From contig OY730174.1 in assembly GCA_963422465.1 (NCBI GenBank), positions 1,178,001 through 1,242,000 of the forward strand: a stretch of 64,000 nt of DNA. The letters run 5' to 3'. Shown in pieces: positions 54,898 through 64,000 of this stretch. A program made the translations under genes and the position numbers. Positions within the stretch are counted from its first letter, which is position 1; the number at the start of each line of letters is the position of its first letter. Under the pieces are notes generated by a model. The model saw only the letters and a list, made by a program, of their open reading frames with translations, made no database searches and had not been told where the DNA came from. Source of the DNA: Lichina pygmaea. Taxonomy: Eukaryota > Ascomycota > Lichinomycetes > Lichinales > Lichinaceae.

Positions 54898-57063
54898 CCC
54901 GTGCCTTGGAGGTACTTCGTACCTCCCCTCCCCTTGCTAGCTCAGTCGGGACACCCTTACTCTGTAAGGGTGTCGGCCACCTCAACAGTTACAGTGCCCT
55001 CACGATTTTTATAGTGTTGCTGAGAAACTGTGGCAGTTAGTACACCAGCAATAGATCATTTACTAGACACAATTTACAATGTTAATAACTTCACAAAGGA
55101 GTGATAAACTTGTAGATTTTTTGTGCTAATCTGATTCTAGACCAGGTCATCAATCGAAATCCAAAGGTTCAGCTCCTCCAGATTTTCGTCAAGTTGTGGA
55201 GAACCAATGACAGTGGCTGTGGTTGGCGTTGTCGCTGTTGGCTGCGCCAACTCTACTGTCTGAGTTGCTGCCCCACCTTGCCCCACCATTACTCCCCCAC
55301 CCTGCCCAATCAATCTACCAACTGTTCTTGCTGCTTGCTTGGCTACTTTTGCATCTTCCTTTGCCTTGACTGTAGCAGCTCTTTCTGCTGCCTTTGCTGC
55401 CTTCACTTCCTTCTTTGCTTCTGCTATTGCAGCCTTCTCTGCTTTCTTTACTTCTTGTGCCTGAGCACATTCCTGTCACTGTTCCTCCTCAATCTGTCAC
55501 TTCTCTGCTACAGCTCGGGCTGCACCACTGTTGATAGATCCCCTGTTCTGGATTTGCTGGCAACTTGGTTTCTGGTGAACACTTCAAGCTGCTTCTGCTG
55601 CCTTTGTGCAGCTAAGTTCTTCTTTCAGAACAATGTTCTCTGTTGCATGGACAATACATGCCTTCCCAATCTTTCGCAAATCTTCAGTGTACGTAGGTGT
55701 ATCAGAGTCCATGATGTTGCTTAGTTGTCTTTTCATTGTACAGATTGCGAGGGGTGTTGTGAATACCAGCTCAGACAATTCTCCCTGTGCTGGAGGGGTG
55801 GCTGGTCGTTGAAGTTGTGTCTCTTTCTCTGTTTCCTCCTCTTTCTCTCGTAGCTTGTCAACCACTTTTTTTGGTCAGTACAGAATGAGACCAGTCTCTC
55901 TGAACACAGACAGAATGGTAGAAGGCTTCAATGCCTTCTGTCAAATAGATCCAAGTGCCTTAAGGAATTCAATCTTGTTGAAGTCCATACATCCTGTACA
56001 AGCCACCGCATCAACAGCCTTAGCATGCCAATACTTGTATGGCTGGAAAACAACAACATCCAGAGGCTGGAGGAGATGTGTCACATGTGGAGGGAGACAG
56101 AACAGTGTGATGAGGTTTTTCTCACAGTGTTCAAGAAACTTATATGTGTAATAAGACCTGTAGCTGTCAAGAGGTAGCAGTCAATAAGCACCTGTCTGGG
56201 ATTTTGCACTGTGTACTTCAAAGTACTTGATCCATTCAAGATTTAGCTGGTTGTTTGAGAATCCACTGTCAGAAACAGAGACAAGAGCATCTTCCTCAAG
56301 ACTTGTACAAGTATACTAACACTTCTGGTGAATTTTGCCCGACAGGATGATCTTTTGGCTCTGTCCCATGCCTATCTGGAATCCAGACTTATCCATATTC
56401 CAGCAATCACCAGCCTGGATTCCCTTTTCAAGGTAGGTGGAATGGAAATCCTTGTACCATGCCTGAATGGATTTGGTGTTATTGGCAACCTTTTGTCGCG
56501 GATCTGTTGCTTTCTGTTTGCGTACAGAATACTCAGGATGGCGAGCGAGGAATCTTGTTGTCTATTTGGGGCTGACCGTGGGTGGAGAATTGTCATCTCC
56601 TTCGTAGCTCCTAGCTAGAATGATATTGGCACAGTTACGTAACGTCTGTGGTCTCACACATAGTCCTAGGTGATCTAGTCTATCAATGTACCGGCAGACA
56701 GCCAGCTCTTCAGCTGGAGAAAGCTTCAGATTGACCGGGATTCGAGCGCTTCGAGGGGGAACCCTTTTTAGGCGGTTCTGGAGTCGCCGTACAGGAACGC
56801 CAAATTTATTGGCCAATTCTGGAATTGAGAATTCCTCGTCGGGGGTAAGGGAACCCAAGGCTTCCTGGATGTGAGCCTCGACTTCATTGTAGGATTTCAC
56901 CATGTCGTTGAGAAGTTAAGGAGATTTGAAGACAATTGGGTTTTTTGTGCGGGCACCGTTGAGGTGACCAAACCGTTGAGGTGGCGGACACCCTTACAGA
57001 GTAAGGGTGTCCCGACCGAGCTAGCGAGGGGAGGGGAGGTACGAAGTACCTCCAAGGCACGGG
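54898..57063 (-). mobile_element. pogo/Fot1-type DNA transposon with long terminal inverted repeats
   Basis: A 2.17-kb element is bounded by TA at 54896-54897 and 57064-57065 and by terminal inverted repeats of about 95 bp starting CCCGTGCCTTGGAGGTACTT. The transposase is on the minus strand (about 55137-56903). Its start reads MVKSYNEVEAHIQEALGSLT, then LANKFGVPVRRLQNRL (HTH/CENPB-like). The DDE region follows with GDCWNMDKSGFQIGMGQ, FCLPPHVTHLLQPLDVVVFQ and FKPSTI-like LKPSTI blocks, and an Ala/Lys/Glu-rich coiled tail. Several in-frame stops interrupt the DDE domain (for example near 56318, 56177 and 55943), so it is no longer autonomous. Stops of TAG where CAG would fit suggest C-to-T decay. 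Each repeat contains two small hairpins. Confidence 0.9.
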
Positions 57064-57279
57064 TAGAGCAAAACTACTCGTAGTCTTGAAGGTAGAGTCG
57101 GTGATGGGAGTTACGTATGTACGTCCCAGACCGATACACAGCCAAGTGGCTTTTAAAAGTATAGCTTGTCGGTCCTGCTCGTTGGTTTGCTAAGATGGGA
57201 AAGAAGCCTGCCGGTACAGATCTTCGGTCTGTTCTACTCTTCGTGCTTCTCGGTGTGGCTTGGGGTTTTTTTGGTTGCT

Positions 57280-58546
57280 TTAATCTTGGTCGTCGTCGCC
57301 GTCGACGTGAAGATACCTCTCCTCGGCGGCACGGATGCACTGGATGTTGGCGCCCATCTTGTTCATCGTCTCGAGATATTCGTCGTAAGGATCGGAGTCG
57401 AAGACGATGCCTCCACCTGTTTGTGCGGGGGATTTAGTCTTGCCCGGCGGGACTGGTTCGTTGGGTAGAAAATATATAATAGGAGAACAAGGATCGGAGG
57501 AAGAGGGAGACAACACGGGTGGAAAGTGTGGGGAACCGAAAGAGGGACCAAGGCGCAGATACGACACCTACCAGCCTGGAGATAGACGACCCCGTCTTTG
57601 ACGACCATCGTCCGGAGAGCGATGCACGTGTCCATGGCGCCTTCTTGACGCTTGATACGCGTGCGAGGCTGGCCGTCGGTGTGGACCCCGTCGGTCTCGT
57701 TCGGGCCACCACGACCACGACCGTCGCTGGCCTTGACGCCAGCCACATCGTCCTCCTCGACGATGCGGATGCTGTCGAACCCAAAGTAGCCCACGGCGCC
57801 GGCGTAGATCCCCCGCTTCTCGCCCTCGAACTCGGCGATGAGCTCCATCGCACGCACCTTGGGCGCGCCCGAGACCGTGCCGGCCGGGAAGATGGACCGG
57901 AACGCATCGAACCGGCTCATGCCGTCGCGAAGGACGCCCGACACCTGCGACACGAGATGCTGCACGTGCGAGAACTTCTCGACCGCCATCAGCCGGTCGA
58001 CGCTGGTCGTGCGCGGATCGCAGACGCGGTTGATGTCGTTCCGAGCCAGGTCGACCAGCATGACGTGTTCGGCCCGGTCCTTGAGCGAGCTGCGCAGCTC
58101 GTCCGCGAGACGTTCGTCCCCGGCCGCGTCCTTGCCCCGTCGCACCGTCCCCGCGATCGGGTGCGTGATGACGGTCCGGCCGTCGGCCTCGGACTTGACG
58201 AGCAGCTCCGGGCTGGCGCCGACCAGCTGGAACTCGTCGCAGTCGATGTAGAACAGATACGGCGACGGGTTGACCATGCGCAGCTGCCGGTAGACGTTGA
58301 ACGGATGCAGGCTGGTCGGCCGCGCCAACCGCTGCGACGGCACGGCCTGGATGATGTCGCCCTTGACGATGTGCTCCTTCAACCGGACCACATGCTTCTC
58401 GTAGCCCGGACGGCCGATGTTCGAGGTGTAGTCCTGATCCCGGACGATCGGCCCCTGATGCGGCAACGGGATGTCCGGACTCGAGATGACGTCGACCATC
58501 TCGGACAGCTTCTTCTCGGCGGCGTCGTAAGCGGCCGCGACCGCAT

Positions 58547-58608
<62 letters not shown>

Positions 58609-59372
58609 GCCGCGAGACGCTGCGGCACCTTGAGGTACGTGATGACCTTGACGACCTGGAAGAAATGGTCAAAGGCGACGATGGTGTCGAAGAGCATGAA
58701 GAGCGACTCGGGCACTTTGAGGACGTCTTTCATCGGCCGAGCCGTCCGGGGCTCGAAGTACTTGACGCAGTCATAGCCAACGTATCCGATGGCGCCGCCG
58801 ATCAACGGTGGCAGATCCAGCCCCGGGACCGAAGCCACGCGGTACCGCGAGATCTCGTCCTCGAGCAGGGACAGGGGGTCCGCCTCGGGGCCATGGCCGG
58901 GACCGGTCTTGAGCACCTTTCTCGGATCTGTCGAGCGCGATCAGTTCCGTCGGTGCGCCTGTGGAAACGACGGCGCCGAAAGCACCACGCACTTGCGCCG
59001 ACGAAGCTGTACCGGCCCAAGCTCTCTGTCGTCGCACAGCTCTCGAAGAGAAACGCGAGCTCCGAGCCGGACCTGTTCGACCGCGCATCAGCACCGGACC
59101 GAGCTACAGCATTCACGACCGTCGACGAACAGCACTCACCGAGCGGATACTTTGAGGTAGGCGAGCGACGGGGTCAGGATGTCGGCCGGGACCGAGGTAC
59201 ACAACGGAACGAGATTCGGCGGATCGGGAGTCTCGGCGAACCTCGACAACAGCGGCTTGACCGTTTCGAGCGACGGCTGGACCTGCAACTGCTCCTCGCG
59301 ATCAGCATTCGGCAATTCGACGTCAGGAGAAGCAGGAGATTTCCTGGGAATTCCACGCGCCTTGCGCTTCAT
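57280..59372 (-). CDS. TRP2: Anthranilate synthase component I
   Basis: TRP2 converts chorismate to anthranilate, the first step of tryptophan synthesis, using ammonia from the TRP3 glutaminase. Exons 59140-59372, 58993-59072, 57572-58927 and 57280-57416 give 601 residues. The N-terminal part has PLCTSVPADILTPSLAYLKV and, over intron 1, ELAFLFESCATTESLGRYSF (with the family feedback-site region near LFES). Catalytic blocks follow: GAIGYVGYDCVKYFEPR, FQLVGASPELLVK, THPIAGTVRRG, HVMLVDLARNDINRVC, SIFPAGTVSGAPKVRAMELI, GIYAGAVGYFGF, GGIVFDSDPYDEYLETMNKM. An Asp run of about 17 residues (58556-58610, GAC repeats) lies in the linker before the chorismate-binding domain. A 38-residue basic N-terminal extension precedes the usual start region. 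Confidence 0.94.
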
Positions 59373-60317
59373 CTTGGCCTTGTTTTCCTTTCGGACGGCG
59401 GATATGTTCGCCTCACGACGACTTGGTCGCCAGCAACAGTTGCGGTCCGGATCGAGGGCCAACGGAGGGCAATGACTCAGGCGCACTTGGACTTTGGAAC
59501 GGAAATTATTGAAGCTTCTCTTTTGAGCTCTCGGCGGTACGGTAGGGCTAGCGCTGGAGTAGATGGGATCGTTAACCTCCCGTTCGACCCCTCGACGTAC
59601 TTATAAGCTCCGACGACACCGTCGGGCCTCCGATGGCCTGTACGAACCCCGCTGTATGCATCTCCCCGTGAGTCGACCAGATGCAGCGCTTTTGCGACCT
59701 GCAACACAGCACGGCTGTGGGAAGGAACGACGAGGCAGCGCTCACCTGCGCTCCCGAAGACGCAAGGGTCGTCTTTCTTCCACCGTGTCTTTCCCCTCTT
59801 GATCTCGTAGTGTGATCTCGATGAGGAATCTCGCTCATCGCCAAGTGACTACCGATACAATCTCCGAAGGATGTTCTGACGTTGCTGCTGACGAGAAATC
59901 CTGGCGAATGCTCAGCGGTGCCCCCGCCCTGGCCGACACAAAAGAGGGCAGCACCGGCTTTGTGCACAGTCCGCTCGAGCAGCGGGTACGCATCCGGCCG
60001 TCGCGTCATCTTCACAAGTGACGGTCGACATCGCGGTAGCATCTCACAGGGCACGTCACACGCGGCCTTTTTTAAAAGACGACACGAACGATTTGAGCTG
60101 GACCAAGCAAGTTCTCTTGGATGAGCTGGATTCTGTAGGCATTCGCCGCAGGTTGACGCCTGTGCCAACCGGATGGCTGCTACGCAATGGTGCGGCTGCA
60201 ATATCAGACCGCAAGGACCCTCTAGGTGTCGACACGAGGGTCGTGATTGAGCAGCAACAATTCTCATCGTGCGATGGTCAAGTGTATCAAAGCCAGCAGA
60301 TGCCAAGCGCTAGGAAA
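59373..60317. other. Intergenic TRP2-LSM1
   Basis: These 945 bp hold the TRP2 promoter and LSM1 3' flank. Open frames on both strands (59572-60306 minus; 60018-60323 plus) are present but resemble no family. Confidence 0.4.
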
Positions 60318-61167
60318 TCATAGCAGCGCTTCTCCGGCGTTGTCCCCCTCGAAGCCCAACGCTTGCAGCTTGCCATGTCTGCCTTTGTCCTGTCGTGCTC
60401 GCTCTCCCTGCTCTTTCCTGTACAGGGACTTGACCAGCTCGACAGGCGCTTCCCGATATGGTTCCGGGATGTAGTCGTCCTTGTCGAGGTCCTATCGTTC
60501 GAAGACGTCAGCTCTGTTGATATGGCGAGCAGACCGCCCCCCCCCCCCCCCCCCCCACCAAGGATACGTAGAGAGGATGGATCGTACTATCTCCCCGAGT
60601 AGCACCACGTTCTCTCCCCGCACGATGAAGATGCCCCGCGGAATGTCGGCGTAGATTCGTTGCACAAAGATGCGCTCGACGGTATCTTGGAGTACCAGGT
60701 TGGCTGTCGTACGCTCGATCAAGGCCGCACAGAGGTCAGATCAGCTTCATCAGACGCCTGATGGAGAAACATGGATGGCAGGATCGTCGACGGACCGTAT
60801 TGATCCCAGCTCCGCAAGACTCCGATGAACTTCCGGCCGTCCCTTAGTGAGACCATCAGTTTCTCTGCTCCGACCAGAGCAGATCTCGCACGGTCAGCCA
60901 AGCCTATTTTGCCGGCCAGGAGGCTCGGTTGCGCCGAAGTCGGGGCCCCTGGCGTCGCTGCCGGGCACGGAGAAGCTCACTGTCTGTCAGGTCCAGCAAT
61001 TGGGCGGCGGTCGTGAACATCTGAGCCGGCAACTGCGGGGCCACCGGTGGTGGGCCTGGAAAAGGCGGGGGCGCCGCAGACCCTGGCTGGCTGGCTTGGC
61101 GGACATGGGAGCCGGGCCCCTGGGCCAGACCTGCCGGAGGGGGGTCGTGCAAAGAGAGGTGTTCCAT
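60318..61167 (-). CDS. LSM1: Sm-like protein Lsm1 (mRNA decapping activator)
   Basis: Lsm1 is the defining subunit of the cytoplasmic Lsm1-7/Pat1 complex that binds oligoadenylated mRNA 3' ends and promotes decapping in P-bodies. Exons 60981-61167, 60796-60864, 60588-60703 and 60318-60491 give 181 residues. It starts [13 protein letters not shown] and has a Pro/Gly/Ala-rich N-terminus, then [19 protein letters not shown]. The Sm fold reads [20 protein letters not shown] (Sm1), [14 protein letters not shown], then [20 protein letters not shown] (Sm2). The C-terminal extension [20 protein letters not shown] ... [17 protein letters not shown] is typical of fungal Lsm1. Intron 3 contains a homopolymer run of 20 C on the plus strand (60537-60556). 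Confidence 0.95.
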
Positions 61168-62331
61168 GGGTCAAGATGGCATCGTGTTCGGCGAATACAA
61201 TCTTATGGTAGAAGACAAGAAAATCAGGCCCGAAAAGCTTGCATGAGCGTGACCCCGTTTGAGCCCGGAGAAAGTCAGGCATGCGATGGCGATGAAGACC
61301 ATCACGGAATCATTACACGACGGACGATGTCAGTGTCAGATGGGAACGGTCCGGACCGTAGAAGGCTCTACGAGGATCGTACATGGTCACGGCGTATGCC
61401 CTTTCACCGGCCAAGCCTCTACGTTTTCAAAGGCCGATGCGTGGGCGGCGATGCGTCGAACGACTCGACTGATGCTGTGCAAGCACGGCTTGAAGAGATA
61501 ACAGACGTCATTGACTCTGTCAGGGTGCATCGACTCCGCTGACGTGCGCGCTCCAGGCCGTGGAACATCGCAAGACGGCCGAAGGAAATAGGGCATCTGG
61601 AACGACAGGCACCCCAAGGCGCACCGCACGGCAAGAGCACCGTCGTGAGAGCCGAGCTTCCCAAGCTGCAACCGCCGCGACTTGGCACAGCGACCGATCT
61701 ATGGTTCCAGCAGCACTGCGACAGACCTCTGAGGTGACCCGCCAACATTACCTTTGGCCAGCGCCTCGGTAGAACCGGATGCTCTCTTGGCGGATCCCAG
61801 CAGAGATACCACTACGGTACACAAAACAGTTGTCTGAGCCACCTGATAGGGACACCGGTGGAGGTTTCCATATCGTTTGAAATTAGAAAGCAAGTGGCAA
61901 CCCAACGAAACGATATGCCCAAGATGACACAAAGGTGTTGACACATGGTCGTAAGGGTATGCTGGTTTGGATGCATGATATCTGACCATTTGGTGGAAGA
62001 AAGTCAAAGAGCATTGTGGAATCAGAACCTGGTCGGAAGCTCTCGGGGTCTCGCCGCCACGCCTGCCGAAGGCGACGATGTGGCGGAAAACAACGAAGAG
62101 GATGGTCCAGCAAGCTCCAAGGCCAATACACGCCACGGACCGCTGCGGTTGTGTGTGAACCATACCGTACCCATCTCTTTTGCTCTCTTCAAGCGAGCAA
62201 TCAGGCGGACTGACAGATTCACCAGCACGTGAAGAAGGCAAGACGATTGTACCCTGACGACTCCATTAGCCACTGCATCCACAGTGCCGGGTGAGCAGGG
62301 TCCCGGGAGCTCACAAGCACATGTACACCAC
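61168..62331. other. Intergenic
   Basis: These 1.16 kb show no recognisable gene. The open frames on both strands have random-like composition. Confidence 0.4.
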
Positions 62332-62652
62332 TTAGAACGTTAAACCAACGTTGTCGGGGTTGCAATGACCGTGGAGAGCATCTTGCGCGTCGTCGTCTTC
62401 AATCTGTTGAAGGGTCCGCATATCATGTCGCGTCCCTTCGCGCCAGCGTCGTAGCCTGCATACATCCGCCGAGCTGGCCATTAATCCTCGCCCTACTCCC
62501 ATGGCGCCATACCACGCCAACAAGTACTTGATCTGTGGTATAATGAACCGGCGTTGCAACTTCTTCCCGTGCTGGTTTTCGTGCTGCCCGAGAGGGAGAG
62601 CGCAGACGATGGCGATCAGGCCAAGGATGAAGGAGAGCTGAAAGAACCGCAT
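62332..62652 (-). CDS. Small secreted-protein candidate
   Basis: Not recognised. A single open frame of 106 residues starts MRFFQLSFILGLIAIVCALP, a good signal peptide. The mature part begins LGQHENQHGKKLQRRFIIPQ with two dibasic sites (KK, RR) suitable for a Kex2-type protease, then a short hydrophobic stretch (KYLLAWYGAMGVG) and a charged end (EDDDAQDALHGHCNPDNVGL). The mature part has two cysteines. A 41-bp GT-AG segment inside could be an intron but is short. Upstream in-frame ATG at 62718 would bury the signal peptide, so the start at 62652 is preferred. It could be a peptide precursor or effector; no homolog is known to me. Confidence 0.45.
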   Translation of the reverse strand: MRFFQLSFILGLIAIVCALPLGQHENQHGKKLQRRFIIPQIKYLLAWYGAMGVGRGLMASSADVCRLRRWREGTRHDMRTLQQIEDDDAQDALHGHCNPDNVGLTF

Positions 62653-64000
62653 CGTGATCGACGGAAATCCGAAGGAGCAAGTGTCCGGAAAATTCGAATC
62701 CACGAGGTCACTGAGCAACGCAACGTGGCAATGTCTAGACGACTCGAGTAGGACAGGTGAGAAGGAGGGCGTGGCCGCGAGGCGGACACGACCTTTCTAT
62801 ATACCGGGCAAGATCTCCTGAGGCGCCCACAGGAAAAAAGAGCTCGATCGTGAAACTTGGGCCATGAGCAGGCGAAAGTCTCTAATCTCGACTGTCGTAT
62901 TTACGAACTGTTTCTAGGAGATTTATCCCAGGTTGGCAGGGCTTGGTTCGTATCCGTCGTACATCTCGTATCGGTCAGTTGCTCCAGCACCGCTTCGTGC
63001 TCTTGCATGCTTTCTTAACAGTTCTGCGGAGGATTCAGCATCACGAAAGTCACCGGCACCCTATCGCTGTGTAAGGATTCTCGTAACGGACAATTACTGC
63101 GGTACCCCAGTACTTCAATGCCCCCTTCGCTTAGTAAGGTACCTATAAGTTTGTGGCAGTCCATCGTAAAGTTAAGTACTCCTAAACTTTTGAGGCATCA
63201 GCCACCCGACCGAGCAACCTTACACCACGGACAAGTCCCCACACCCCCAAAAATACCACTTATGGCTTCAAAGATGAGTTCTGACTTGATGAGCGTAGAG
63301 CTAAGCCTTAGATGCGACCGAGAAAAACATTTGACCGAAGATTATGCGGTGCATGATACCTTGAAGACTTATGACAGCCATGGGCTATGTGAGTTGAAGA
63401 GATACCTAGCTTTATGTGGAGGGCTCGCCAAAGTACATGTACCGACTTATGCGAGGGGCAATCGAAGTTATACAGTAGGGTGGCACCGGGGCAAGAAATC
63501 TGCATAGTGGGGGGTACCGCAGTAGTTGTCCGTTCTCGTAAACGCCCTACATTGAGCACGGATAAGTCTTCGCCACTTCAATATGCCAGGGAAAACCAAC
63601 CTCACTTTCGGCACGGTGGATGTGCCCCGGACTCGCCCACATGACCTGAGTGAAGGGCACGAGTACTGTACTCGCACGTGACATGAATCCCAGTACTTCC
63701 AAAGAGGGGGGAGACTGACCCTCGTACGTACTGTACGTACAGTACTGTGCAGCCGGGTGTGTCTCTAACAGTCATAGGAGGGTGTCAAGGGGTGTCGTGT
63801 TAGCAAGATGGGGTGTCGCGATAACAGTCCGTGGGGAAGATTGACTACGGTGGTACCTCTGTGCGTCCGTACGGATACCCAAAGCCTGCGCCTCGTCTCT
63901 CAGCCTCGCACGAATTGGGACGGCACAGACGGCAGGGCTGAAGAGTGCTGCCGGCATCCAGCGGTACGCGACCGATACCACCGAGATAAGGCCGTCGTAC
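62653..64000. other. Terminal gene-poor stretch
   Basis: These 1.35 kb have no recognisable gene. A GTAC-rich palindromic patch lies at 63723-63747 (CGTACGTACTGTACGTACAG). An open frame at 63118-63507 on the plus strand matches nothing I know. Confidence 0.4.

Noticed and set aside
57519-59606. 695-codon plus-strand frame
   Set aside because: It is antisense to TRP2, kept open by GC-rich codons; the minus strand carries all anthranilate synthase motifs.
59572-60306. 244-codon minus-strand frame between TRP2 and LSM1
   Set aside because: Cys/Ser/Arg-rich random-like sequence with no motif; covers the likely TRP2 promoter.
60018-60323. Plus-strand frame of 101 codons with protein-like composition
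   Set aside because: No ATG-based gene model, no known family, and it ends over the LSM1 stop region; left out for lack of support.
1-64000. tRNA, rRNA and snRNA genes
   Set aside because: I looked for tRNA B-box words (GGTTCGAATCC-like) and rRNA signatures by eye and found none convincing; a tRNAscan or Rfam search would decide.

Overview
The window is nuclear DNA of a filamentous fungus, most likely an ascomycete of the Pezizomycotina. Protein-coding genes are broken by many short GT-AG introns (mostly 53-160 bp). The gene set includes an 'up-regulated during septation' protein, a fungal anthranilate synthase I, a calcipressin with the fungal SPPPSPPHGWE motif, and Tad-type LINE and pogo/Fot1-type elements. 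I built the gene models by hand: splice sites were chosen so that conserved family residues rejoin in frame, and every multi-exon model listed sums to a multiple of three. The species cannot be named from the sequence.

Layout. 1-4.7 kb is a repeat island: the 5' part of a degraded Ty3/Gypsy-type LTR element, a 5'-truncated AT-rich Tad-like LINE with a duplicated 3' end, a fragment of a second LINE family, then foldback and ~117-bp tandem repeats. 5.4-17.1 kb is a compact housekeeping block: TIF6 (-), BUD31 (+), NAP1 (-), COX11 (+), DBP8 (+), RFC5 (+). 17.6-18.3 kb is a small hydrophilic protein. 18.3-20.6 kb is one LINE nested inside another, both with target-site duplications. 20.6-37.9 kb holds MRPL16 (-), RFC1 (+), an unknown basic protein (+), DIC1 (-), MSF1 (+), MGE1 (-), RCN1 (-) and RPB3 (+). 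37.9-48.9 kb is sparser, with a septation-related gene (+), a DIPP-type Nudix hydrolase (-), long GTAC-rich spacers and a heptamer satellite. 48.9-52.7 kb has ATE1 (+) and a repeat-bearing secreted-protein candidate (+). 54.9-57.1 kb is a pogo/Fot1 DNA transposon with TA-flanked terminal inverted repeats. 57.3-62.7 kb has TRP2 (-), LSM1 (-) and a small secreted-protein candidate (-).

Functional themes. Two subunits of the sliding-clamp loader (RFC5, RFC1) lie within 10 kb. Five genes act in mitochondria (COX11, MRPL16, DIC1, MSF1, MGE1); DIC1 and MSF1 share a 286-bp divergent promoter region. Others serve RNA metabolism and translation (TIF6, BUD31, DBP8, LSM1, MSF1), transcription and chromatin (RPB3, NAP1), signalling (RCN1, DIPP) and protein turnover (ATE1).

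The most unusual points are a predicted 5-nt internal microexon in DIC1 that restores the carrier signature motif, a two-exon secreted protein ending in GLRP tetrapeptide repeats, a tandem pair of strong hairpins near 25.7 kb, foldback and tandem repeats at 3.85-4.7 kb, and GTAC-rich palindromic clusters in many spacers. I found no convincing wholly new multi-gene system.
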